A stretch of DNA of 64,000 bases, taken from positions 124,001 to 188,000 of the forward strand of contig NC_008825.1 in assembly GCF_000015725.1 (NCBI RefSeq), given 5' to 3'. How positions within the stretch are numbered: the stretch's first letter is position 1; each line of letters opens with the position of its first letter. Below are positions 54,587 through 64,000 of this stretch, in pieces. Below the pieces are notes generated by a model. That model saw only the letters and a program-made list of their open reading frames with translations, made no database searches and had not been told where the DNA came from. The DNA is from Methylibium petroleiphilum PM1. GTDB taxonomy: Bacteria; Pseudomonadota; Gammaproteobacteria; Burkholderiales; Burkholderiaceae_C. Made by a program: the position numbers and the translations under genes.

Positions 54587-55126
54587 TCACTTGCCGGCCG
54601 GGCGGTCGCTGACCAGCAGTTCCAGTCCGGCGCCTTCGGCCCGGCCCAGGCCCACGATGCGCGAGATCGGCACGCCGCGGCCCACGAGGTAGTCGCGCAC
54701 GCTGGCGGCGCGGTCCTGGACGATCCGGCCCGAGACCTTGTCGTCGGCCGGGGCGCCGATCTGCAGTTCAGTGGTCGCCGCGTGCGGCTTGAAGCCGGTC
54801 GCGAACTGGTCGAGCACTGCGGCCAGTGCCGGCTTGACGGCGGTGCGCTGCGGGTCGAAGGCATGCTTGGTCGGCACCTCGACACGCAGGCGGTGGTCGC
54901 CGGTGCTGTCGACGACGACCGGCGTGCCCTTGAGCGCGTCCCTGAGGCGCAGGCGCTGGGCCTCCAGCGCCGGTGACAGGCCGGAGCCGAACAGGCCGCC
55001 GAAGCCCGAGCTGCCGGAGCCGGGGGTGCCGGGGGCTCCCGGGCGGCTGGCGCACCCGGCCAGGGCGAATGCCAGGCAAAGCAACCCGGCCGTGTAGGAA
55101 GGAGAGAAGAGAGAGAAGCGTGTCAT
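54587..55126 (-). CDS. OmpA-like domain lipoprotein
   Basis: Small envelope lipoprotein of 179 residues. The ATG at 55126 opens a signal peptide (TAGLLCLAFALAG) with lipobox Cys25. A Gly/Pro/Ser-rich linker (about 27-50) precedes an OmpA-like domain: LRVEVPTKHAFDPQRTAVKPALAAVLDQF, ending with RAASVRDYLVGRGVPISRIVGLGRAE. The canonical Asp of OmpA peptidoglycan binding (as in NxRAExV) is represented by DRAASVRDYL, so the domain is recognisable but diverged. It lies between the two metH genes on the opposite strand, convergent with the first. Function not known. Confidence 0.78.
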   Translation of the reverse strand: MTRFSLFSPSYTAGLLCLAFALAGCASRPGAPGTPGSGSSGFGGLFGSGLSPALEAQRLRLRDALKGTPVVVDSTGDHRLRVEVPTKHAFDPQRTAVKPALAAVLDQFATGFKPHAATTELQIGAPADDKVSGRIVQDRAASVRDYLVGRGVPISRIVGLGRAEGAGLELLVSDRPAGK

Positions 55127-55220
55127 GCCGGGCATTGCACCCGGGCCCTGCGTGCCGCACAAGGGGGACGGCCGGACTGCGGAGGGGTATTGGGTGAGGC
55201 TTTGTAAACGCGGGCGCGCG

Positions 55221-55226
55221 TAAAAT
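55221..55226 (+). promoter_or_regulatory. Possible -10 element of the riboswitch-controlled metH gene
   Basis: TAAAAT lies 9 nt before the riboswitch, the correct distance for transcription to start just upstream of the aptamer. No convincing -35 was found 16-18 nt upstream. Confidence 0.35.
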
Positions 55227-55234
55227 CGTCGGTG

Positions 55235-55326
55235 CTCGAGGAGCGTTGCGACGGTTGCCCAGGCTTTGGGACGACCGCCAGGCTCGGGCCGGCGGCACCG
55301 CGAGGGCTGCCCTGCAACGGCGCTCA
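55235..55326 (+). ncRNA. S-adenosylhomocysteine (SAH) riboswitch
   Basis: The leader of the second metH gene matches the SAH riboswitch class. It starts CTCGAGGAGCGTTGCGACGG. GAGCGTTGC at 55241-55249 pairs with GCAA (55314-55317) and CGCTC (55321-55325), forming P1. The conserved CCAGGCTCGG core lies at about 55278-55287 and GCAACGGCGCTC closes the aptamer. SAH riboswitches occur upstream of ahcY and metH in proteobacteria and turn genes on when SAH builds up (known). A hairpin CCGCC/GGCGG at about 55332-55345 follows and could be part of the expression platform. Confidence 0.9.
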
Positions 55327-55395
55327 CCCCTCCGCCGACCGGCGGGCTGCGGGTGGGCCGCAGCACCGGCGCGGCGCGTCTTTCGGTGAACTGCC

Positions 55396-58167
<2,772 letters not shown>

Positions 58168-58170
58168 CGC

Positions 58171-58197
58171 GTAAGGCGCTGTTTAACGGCGCCTTAC
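58171..58197 (+). terminator. Hairpin after metH
   Basis: GTAAGGCGC (58171-58179) pairs with GCGCCTTAC (58189-58197) around a 9-nt loop, 3 nt after the metH stop. It has no T run after it. Confidence 0.6.
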
Positions 58198-58272
58198 ATC
58201 TGATGCATTCGCCGCTGCAACGCGGCGCGGTGGCTCGTGTCCAATCGGTCGCCCGAAGGAGGACGATCGATC

Positions 58273-58851
58273 ATGGAAGCAGCATCCCGAACATCTGACA
58301 AAACTGCCGGCGGCCTGCCGCGCTGGATGTGGCTGGCCGGTGGCGCGGTCGCGCTGACCATTGCCGGAGTCGCCAGTGCGCTGGCCCTGCAGCAGCGCGC
58401 GCAGCCGGCATCTGCCGCGGCGGCGGTCGCGCCCGTTGAAGAGATCGTGTCGCCCGCGCCCAAGCCCTCGCGCGGCGTGACCGCCGGCCAGCCGGCTGGC
58501 CATGCGTCACCGGCAGCGGCGGCCTGCGCGCAGTGCGGCGTGGTCGAGTCGGTGCAGGCGGTGAAGGTCAAGGGCGAGGCCAGCGGCGTTGGCGCGGTCG
58601 CCGGCGGCGTGCTCGGTGGCGTGGTCGGCAACCAGTTCGGCGGCGGCAACGGTCGTACCGCGATGACGGTGCTCGGTGCGGTGGGCGGTGGCGTGGCCGG
58701 TCACGAGATCGAGAAGAACGTGAAGGCGAAGACGGTCTACAGCGTGCGCGTGCGCATGGACGACGGCAGCCTGCGCACGCTGCAGCAGTCGCAGGCGCCG
58801 GCGGTCGGTGCGCGGGTCAAGGTCGACGGAACGACGCTGCGCGCCGCCTGA
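58273..58851 (+). CDS. Glycine-zipper 2TM domain protein
   Basis: Inner-membrane-anchored protein of 192 residues. I start it at the ATG at 58273, preceded by AGGAGG; an upstream GTG is in frame. A hydrophobic segment at about 18-42 (WLAGGAVALTIAGVASALALQ) is followed by an Ala/Pro linker, then the glycine zipper repeats AGGVLGGVVGNQFGGG and LGAVGGGVAGHEIEKN, and a C-terminal beta part (VYSVRVRMDDGSLRTL). This resembles the SlyB/Pcp-like 2TM family, but the anchor is not a lipobox. Envelope integrity is the usual role proposed. It is convergent with comM. Confidence 0.83.
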   Translation: MEAASRTSDKTAGGLPRWMWLAGGAVALTIAGVASALALQQRAQPASAAAAVAPVEEIVSPAPKPSRGVTAGQPAGHASPAAAACAQCGVVESVQAVKVKGEASGVGAVAGGVLGGVVGNQFGGGNGRTAMTVLGAVGGGVAGHEIEKNVKAKTVYSVRVRMDDGSLRTLQQSQAPAVGARVKVDGTTLRAA

Positions 58852-58882
58852 GCGCGCGCGTCGAGTCAAAGGGCCCGTTCGT

Positions 58883-60400
58883 TCAGCCTGCCGCCAGCAC
58901 GCGGCGGTACTGGATCGCCTCGGCCACGTGGCCGACACCGATGTGCTCGGCACCGGCCAGGTCGGCGATGGTGCGCGCCACCCGCAACAGGCGGTGCTGG
59001 CCGCGAGCCGACCAACCGAGTCGCAAGGACGTGGCCTGCATGAACTGCGCCGCACCGGGCTCGATCGCCACGTGTGTGTCGATGCCGTTGCTGTCGAGGA
59101 ATGCGTTGCTGCAACCCTGGCGCCGGTGCTGCCGTTCGCGCGCTCGTGCGGCACGTTCGGCGACGGCCTCGCTCGGGTCTCCGTCGGGAAGGGCCGACAG
59201 CGCCTCGGGGCCGACCGCCGGCACCTCCACCTGCAGGTCGATGCGGTCGAGCAGCGGGCCGCTGATGCGGCCCTGGTAACGAGCCACCATGTCGCTGGAG
59301 CAGCGGCAGGTTCTCAATGTGGAGCCGGCGTGGCCGCAAGGGCAGGGGTTCATCGCCGCGATCAACTGGAAGCGCGCGGGGAATTCGGCCTGGCGCGCCG
59401 CGCGCGAGATCGTGATGCGACCCGTTTCCAAGGGCTCACGCAGGGCCTCCAGCGCGGCGCGAGGAAACTCCGGCCACTCGTCGAGGAACAGCACGCCGTG
59501 ATGAGCCAGCGAAATCTCGCCCGGCCGCGGTGGTGATCCGCCGCCGACCAGCGCGACCGCGGAAGCACTGTGGTGCGGGGCACGCAGCACGCGCTCGCGC
59601 CAGCGACCGGCGTCGAAGCGTCCCACCAGGCTCAGCACGGCCGCGGACTCCAGCGCCTGTTCGTCGCTCAGCGGTGGCAGCAGGCCGGCGAAGCGCTGCG
59701 CCAGCATCGACTTGCCGGCCCCTGGTGGACCGACCAGCAGCACGCTGTGCTGGCCCGCCGCGGCAACCTCGAGCGCGCGCTTGGCGGCGGCTTGCCCCTT
59801 CACGTCGCGCAACTCGCCCCACCGGGGTGCCGTCGGCGGACGCGGCCAGGGCGTGGCCGCCGACAGGGGCTGCGCTGCGTCGCCGGGCAGCAGCGCACTG
59901 ACCACGTCGAGCAAGTGCTTGGCGGAGCGCACCTGCAGTCCTTCGATCAAGGCGGCCTCGCGCGCACTCGGGTCCGGCAGCACCAGCGGGCGTTCCCGGC
60001 CCTCATGTCGCGCGGCCAGCGCCATCGCCAGCGCACCCCGTACCGGCCGCAGGTCGCCGGCGAGCGACAACTCTCCGGCGAACTCCAGATCGGCCAGTCG
60101 CCCCGCATCGATCTGGCCGCTGGCGGCCAGGATGCCCAGCGCGATCGGCAGGTCGAAGCGGCCCGACTCCTTGGGCAGATCGGCTGGCGCCAGATTGACC
60201 GTGATGCGCTGGTTGTGGGGAAACGCCAGGCCGCTGTTCAGCAGTGCGGCACGGACTCGCTCACGCGCCTCCTTGACTTCGGTGTCGGCCAGACCGACGA
60301 GCGTGAAACTCGGCAGACCGTTCGCCAGATGCACCTCGACGGTGACTTCGGGGGCATCGAGCCCATCGAGAGCACGGCTGTGGACAACGGCGAGCGACAT
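58883..60400 (-). CDS. comM: YifB/ComM family Mg-chelatase-like AAA+ helicase
   Basis: Protein of 505 residues, start ATG at 60400 (MSLAVVHSRALDGLDAPEVTVEVHL). The N-terminal ChlI-like region (LAPADLPKESGRFDLPIALGILAASGQID) precedes an AAA+ domain with Walker A LLVGPPGAGKSMLAQRF, Walker B HHGVLFLDEWPEFPR and NPCPCGHAG, and a C-terminal Mg-chelatase-type domain (RISGPLLDRIDLQVEVP, LRLGWSARGQHRLLRVARTIADL). ComM is a hexameric helicase that promotes branch migration during natural transformation in other bacteria. It is divergent from glnK over a 246-nt gap that contains the glnK control sites. Confidence 0.93.
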   Translation of the reverse strand: MSLAVVHSRALDGLDAPEVTVEVHLANGLPSFTLVGLADTEVKEARERVRAALLNSGLAFPHNQRITVNLAPADLPKESGRFDLPIALGILAASGQIDAGRLADLEFAGELSLAGDLRPVRGALAMALAARHEGRERPLVLPDPSAREAALIEGLQVRSAKHLLDVVSALLPGDAAQPLSAATPWPRPPTAPRWGELRDVKGQAAAKRALEVAAAGQHSVLLVGPPGAGKSMLAQRFAGLLPPLSDEQALESAAVLSLVGRFDAGRWRERVLRAPHHSASAVALVGGGSPPRPGEISLAHHGVLFLDEWPEFPRAALEALREPLETGRITISRAARQAEFPARFQLIAAMNPCPCGHAGSTLRTCRCSSDMVARYQGRISGPLLDRIDLQVEVPAVGPEALSALPDGDPSEAVAERAARARERQHRRQGCSNAFLDSNGIDTHVAIEPGAAQFMQATSLRLGWSARGQHRLLRVARTIADLAGAEHIGVGHVAEAIQYRRVLAAG

Positions 60401-60465
60401 GTCCGATCGATCATGGCATCGCGCCTCCGCCACCACGAGCCCACCGAAGGGTGGTTGGCTCGCAC

Positions 60466-60488
60466 TTTGGCACCGCAGGGGTGCCAAA
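60466..60488 (+). promoter_or_regulatory. NtrC-binding site upstream of glnK
   Basis: TTTGGCACC (60466-60474) and GGTGCCAAA (60480-60488) form a perfect 9-bp inverted repeat with the GCAC-N7-GTGC core of NtrC enhancer sites. It lies about 80 nt before the sigma-54 -24 box, a normal enhancer distance. A single site was found. Confidence 0.7.
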
Positions 60489-60567
60489 AGTTGCAGACAT
60501 CCCTGTTTTGGGGCGCCACCGATACAAGCGTCCCCGGTTCGGCTCGCGACTCCCTGTTATGGCGCAG

Positions 60568-60583
60568 TGGCACAGAACCTGCT
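60568..60583 (+). promoter_or_regulatory. Sigma-54 promoter of glnK-amtB
   Basis: TGGCAC (60568-60573), five bases, then CTGCT (60579-60583) match the -24/-12 consensus TGGCAC-N5-TTGCW at 10 of 11 positions. Start of transcription would fall at about 60595, roughly 50 nt before the glnK ATG. The site sits downstream of the NtrC-type repeat. Confidence 0.75.
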
Positions 60584-60619
60584 GAGTCGTCGTTCGTGCT
60601 CTGAACCGAGACCTTGTAA

Positions 60620-60985
<366 letters not shown>

Positions 60986-61011
60986 GCGCTTTCAACAGGA
61001 ACGAGTCAAAC

Positions 61012-62538
61012 ATGAGAAAGCTCATTGCCTCCCTCGCCACGTCGTTGGCGCTCGGCGTTGCGGTACTCGGTTTCGCCGATGTCGCGATGGCCCAGGAAGC
61101 TGCATCGGCGCCCGCCGCTGCCGCAGTCGTCGAAGCGGCCGCCGCCGCTACCCCTGCTGCCGAAGCCTCCGCGCCCGAAGCGGCGCCGGCCGCAGCCGCG
61201 CCCGTGCCCAACAAGGGCGACGTCGCGTGGATGCTGGTGTCCACGCTGCTGGTCATCATGATGTCGATCCCCGGCCTGGCGCTGTTCTACGGCGGCCTGG
61301 TGCGCAGCAAGAACATGCTGTCGGTGCTGATGCAGGTCTTCGTGGTGTTCTCGCTGATCAGCGTGCTGTGGTTCATCTACGGCTACAGCCTGGCGTTCAC
61401 CGAAGGCAACGCCTACATCGGCGGCTTCGACCGGCTGTTCCTGAAGGGCGTGTTCGATCCCGCCACCGGCGCATTCGCGATGGGTGCCACCTTCAGCAAG
61501 GGCGTGGTCATCCCTGAGATCGTGTTCGTCGCCTTCCAGGCCACGTTCGCGGCGATCACCTGCGGCCTGATCGTCGGCGCCTTCGCCGAGCGCATCAAGT
61601 TCAGCGCGGTGCTGCTGTTCGTCACGCTGTGGTTCACCTTCAGCTACACGCCGATCGCCCACATGGTGTGGTACTGGATGGGTCCGGACGCCTACACCGG
61701 CAAGGAAGTGGTTGATGCCATGAATGGCAAGGCCGGCCAGATCTGGCAGTGGGGTGCGCTGGACTTCGCTGGCGGCACTGTGGTGCACATCAACGCCGCC
61801 GTCGCGGGTCTGGTGGGTGCCTACATGGTCGGCAAGCGCATCGGCTACGGCAAGGAAGCCTTCACGCCGCACTCGCTGACGCTGACGATGGTCGGTGCCT
61901 CGCTGCTGTGGGTGGGCTGGTTCGGCTTCAACGCGGGCTCCGCGCTGGAAGCCGGCAACAGCGCCGCGCTGGCCTTCCTGAACACCTTCTCGGCCACGGC
62001 CTGTGCCGTGCTGGCCTGGTGCGTCGGTGAGTCGCTGTTCAAGGGCAAGGCCTCGATGCTGGGTGCGGCGTCGGGTGCGGTGGCCGGCCTGGTGGCCATC
62101 ACGCCGGCCGCCGGCAACGTCGGCATCGTCGGCGCCATGGTGATCGGCCTCGTCGCCGGCTTCGCCTGCCTGTGGGGTGTCAGCGGCCTGAAGAAGCTGC
62201 TCGGCGCGGACGATTCGCTCGACGTGTTCGGCGTCCATGGCGTCGGCGGCATCGTCGGTGCGCTGCTGACCGGCGTGTTCAACTCGCCGGCCCTGGGCGG
62301 CCCGGGCTACGTGACCGACTGGGTCACCGCCAGCGTCATCTCGGCGGCCGACTACTCGATCGCCTCGCAGGTGTGGATCCAGGCCAAGGCCGTGCTGCTG
62401 ACCATCGTCTGGTCGGGCGTGGTCTCGGTGGTGGCCTACAAGATCACCGACCTGGTGATCGGCCTGCGCGTTAGCGAGGATGCCGAGCGCGAAGGCCTCG
62501 ACATCACCTCGCACGGCGAGACCGCGTACCACAAGTGA
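61012..62538 (+). CDS. amtB: Ammonium transporter AmtB
   Basis: Polytopic inner-membrane ammonium channel of 508 residues. A signal peptide (MRKLIASLATSLALGVAVLG to about residue 27) and a roughly 40-residue Ala/Pro linker precede the 11-helix core, longer than in E. coli. Core landmarks: LFYGGLVRSKNMLSVLMQ, WQWGALDFAGGTVVHINAAVAGL (first pore His), LLWVGWFGFNAGSALEAG and VFGVHGVGGIVGALLTG (second pore His). The C-terminus IGLRVSEDAEREGLDITSHGETAY is the GlnK-contact region. A terminator follows. Confidence 0.97.
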   Translation: MRKLIASLATSLALGVAVLGFADVAMAQEAASAPAAAAVVEAAAAATPAAEASAPEAAPAAAAPVPNKGDVAWMLVSTLLVIMMSIPGLALFYGGLVRSKNMLSVLMQVFVVFSLISVLWFIYGYSLAFTEGNAYIGGFDRLFLKGVFDPATGAFAMGATFSKGVVIPEIVFVAFQATFAAITCGLIVGAFAERIKFSAVLLFVTLWFTFSYTPIAHMVWYWMGPDAYTGKEVVDAMNGKAGQIWQWGALDFAGGTVVHINAAVAGLVGAYMVGKRIGYGKEAFTPHSLTLTMVGASLLWVGWFGFNAGSALEAGNSAALAFLNTFSATACAVLAWCVGESLFKGKASMLGAASGAVAGLVAITPAAGNVGIVGAMVIGLVAGFACLWGVSGLKKLLGADDSLDVFGVHGVGGIVGALLTGVFNSPALGGPGYVTDWVTASVISAADYSIASQVWIQAKAVLLTIVWSGVVSVVAYKITDLVIGLRVSEDAEREGLDITSHGETAYHK

Positions 62539-62590
62539 TCTCTCCGTAAGTTGCCCCGTGCCGGCCCACGCCGGCCGGGGCTTGCAGCCA

Positions 62591-62614
62591 GGCCGCCTTC
62601 GGGCGGCCTTTTTT
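62591..62614 (+). terminator. Intrinsic terminator of glnK-amtB
   Basis: GGCCGCC (62591-62597) pairs with GGCGGCC (62602-62608) around a TTCG tetraloop and runs into six T residues, 53 nt after the amtB stop. Confidence 0.92.
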
Positions 62615-62691
62615 ATGGCCGGACTTGCAAGCAGCGCGCGAACCGCCACCTGCCTAGAATCCCGTTTCCGGTTACGCCAAAGGCTTGTTCC

Positions 62692-63987
62692 ATGGTCCCC
62701 CACCTCATTACCGCCCTGAACGGACCGATCAACGAGCTGGAGCAGCGCATCCTCGAGTCCATGCCGGCGATCGAGCGCTGGTTCCGTCTCGAGTGGATGG
62801 AGCACACGCCGCCGTTCTACAGCTCCGTGGACGTGCGCAACGCCGGCTTCAAGCTGGCGCCGGTCGACACCAACCTCTACCCCGGCGGTTTCAACAACCT
62901 CACGCCCGAGATGCTGCCGCTGGCGGTGCAGGCGGCGATGGCGGCGATCGAGAAGATCTGCCCCGAGGCGAAGAACCTCCTTCTGATCCCCGAGAAGCAC
63001 ACCCGCAACACCTTCTACCTGATGAACGTGCAGCGTCTGGTGCAGATCTTCGGCGCTGCCGGCCTGAACGTGCGGCTGGGGACGCTGGACGACAGCATCA
63101 CCGAGCCGACGCGCCTGGCGCTGCCCGACGGCTCCGAACTGACGCTCGAGCCGCTGCTGCGCAGCAAGCGCCGCCTGGGGCTGAAGGATTTCGACCCCTG
63201 CACCATCCTGCTCAACAATGACCTGTCCGCGGGCATCCCGAAGGTGCTCGAAGGCCTGCACGAGCAATACCTGCTGCCGCCGCTGCATGCCGGCTGGGCG
63301 GTGCGGCGCAAGAGCCAGCATTTCCAGGCCTACGAGGAAGTGGCCAAGAAGTTCGCCAAGCTGCTGGGCATGGATCCGTGGCTGATCAACCCGATGTTCG
63401 CCAAGTGCGGCAAGGTCAACTTCCAGGACGGCACCGGCCAGGAGTGCGTGCAGAGCCATGCCGACGCGCTGCTCGGCAAGATCCGCCGCAAGTACAAGGA
63501 GTACGGCATCCAGGAGAAGCCGTTCGTCATCGTCAAGGCCGATGCCGGCACCTACGGCATGGGCATCATGACGGTGCGCGACGCCAAGGACCTGGACGAG
63601 CTCAACCGCAAGGCGCGCAACAAGATGAGCGTCATCAAGGACGGCCAGGAGGTCTCCGAGGTGATCATCCAGGAGGGCGTGCCGACCTACGAACGCATGA
63701 ACGACGCCGTGGCCGAGCCGGTGGTCTACATGATCGACCGCTACGTGGTCGGCGGCTTCTACCGCGTGCACGCCGAGCGGGGCATCGACGAGAACCTCAA
63801 TTCGCCGGGGGCGAGCTTCGTGCCGCTGGCCTTCGCCGAGAGCCACCATCTGCCGCGGCCGGGCGAGAAACCCGGTGCCAGCGCTCCGAACCGCTTCTAC
63901 ATGTACGGCGTGATCGGACGGCTGGCGATGCTGGGCGCCAGCTACGAACTCGAAGCGACCGACCCCGACGCCGAGGTCTACGAGTAG
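62692..63987 (+). CDS. gshA: Glutamate-cysteine ligase, proteobacterial T type
   Basis: First enzyme of glutathione synthesis (ATP-dependent ligation of glutamate and cysteine); 431 residues from the ATG at 62692. It belongs to the small group of gamma-glutamylcysteine synthetases found in beta-proteobacteria and acidithiobacilli (T-type/GshA_ferroox), not the classical E. coli type: YPGGFNNLTPEMLP, IPEKHTRNTFYL, ILLNNDLSAGIP, ADAGTYGMGIMTVRDAKDL, VIIQEGVPTYERMNDAVAEPVVYMIDR and AERGIDENLNSPGASFVPL. The gene is complete. gshB, often next to it in this group, is not visible because the window ends 13 nt later. Confidence 0.95.
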   Translation: MVPHLITALNGPINELEQRILESMPAIERWFRLEWMEHTPPFYSSVDVRNAGFKLAPVDTNLYPGGFNNLTPEMLPLAVQAAMAAIEKICPEAKNLLLIPEKHTRNTFYLMNVQRLVQIFGAAGLNVRLGTLDDSITEPTRLALPDGSELTLEPLLRSKRRLGLKDFDPCTILLNNDLSAGIPKVLEGLHEQYLLPPLHAGWAVRRKSQHFQAYEEVAKKFAKLLGMDPWLINPMFAKCGKVNFQDGTGQECVQSHADALLGKIRRKYKEYGIQEKPFVIVKADAGTYGMGIMTVRDAKDLDELNRKARNKMSVIKDGQEVSEVIIQEGVPTYERMNDAVAEPVVYMIDRYVVGGFYRVHAERGIDENLNSPGASFVPLAFAESHHLPRPGEKPGASAPNRFYMYGVIGRLAMLGASYELEATDPDAEVYE

Positions 63988-64000
63988 CGCGCGCCGGCTT

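Overview
The window is 64 kb of very GC-rich DNA, almost fully coding. Everything points to a chromosomal segment of a beta-proteobacterium of the order Burkholderiales, probably in the Rubrivivax/Leptothrix/Methylibium neighbourhood: a methionine synthase split into two genes, a SAH riboswitch, the proteobacterial T-type glutamate-cysteine ligase, an Omp32-like porin, lptA-lptB-rpoN, and a LysR-HAD-aceB cluster. The species assignment is inference. I see no rRNA, tRNA, CRISPR array or intact insertion sequence.

Layout. 1-6.5 kb: tail of a 1-Cys peroxiredoxin, then a sulfate uptake cluster (two paralogous sulfate-binding proteins, each behind a related 54-nt upstream block, then cysT-cysW-cysA) facing a CysB-type LysR regulator. 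6.6-16.5 kb: Rep-type helicase, AEC carrier, porin, an amino-acid ABC binding protein and permease without an ATPase gene, priA and hemE, with DnaA-box-like 9-mers between priA and hemE. 16.5-21.4 kb: creB-creC, a YCII protein, and a divergent LysR/SbtA bicarbonate-transporter pair of less GC-rich composition. 21.7-26.7 kb: a four-gene exosortase locus (VIT-VWA protein with a PEP-CTERM-like tail, exosortase, EpsI-like protein, GT51 glycosyltransferase), the most unusual part of the window. 26.7-31.7 kb: Rossmann-fold protein, LemA-TPM-TPM, a DUF4399 protein and a frameshifted RlmL-like RNA methyltransferase. 31.8-37.8 kb: on the minus strand rpoN-lptB-lptA, dsbA, a SPOR protein and argS. 37.9-42 kb: Ser/Thr kinase with a cyclic-nucleotide-binding domain, PsiF, a DUF3047 protein. 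42-46 kb: LysR, haloacid dehalogenase, malate synthase and an NDH-2-like dehydrogenase. 46.2-53.4 kb: ECF sigma/anti-sigma pair, M13 peptidase, geranylgeranyl-reductase-like flavoprotein and a tandem AAA+ ATPase. 53.5-58.2 kb: metH in two genes, the second behind a SAH riboswitch, with an OmpA-like lipoprotein on the opposite strand between them. 58.2-64 kb: glycine-zipper protein, ComM/YifB, glnK-amtB behind a convincing NtrC/sigma-54 promoter, and gshA.

Together the genes cover sulfur supply (sulfate uptake, methionine, glutathione), nitrogen control (rpoN, glnK-amtB), envelope biogenesis (LPS transport, DsbA, porin, lipoproteins, exosortase system) and DNA replication restart. Most genes are housekeeping. 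The accessory-looking parts are the exosortase locus, the sbtA island, the kinase-cNMP gene and the tandem AAA+ gene.
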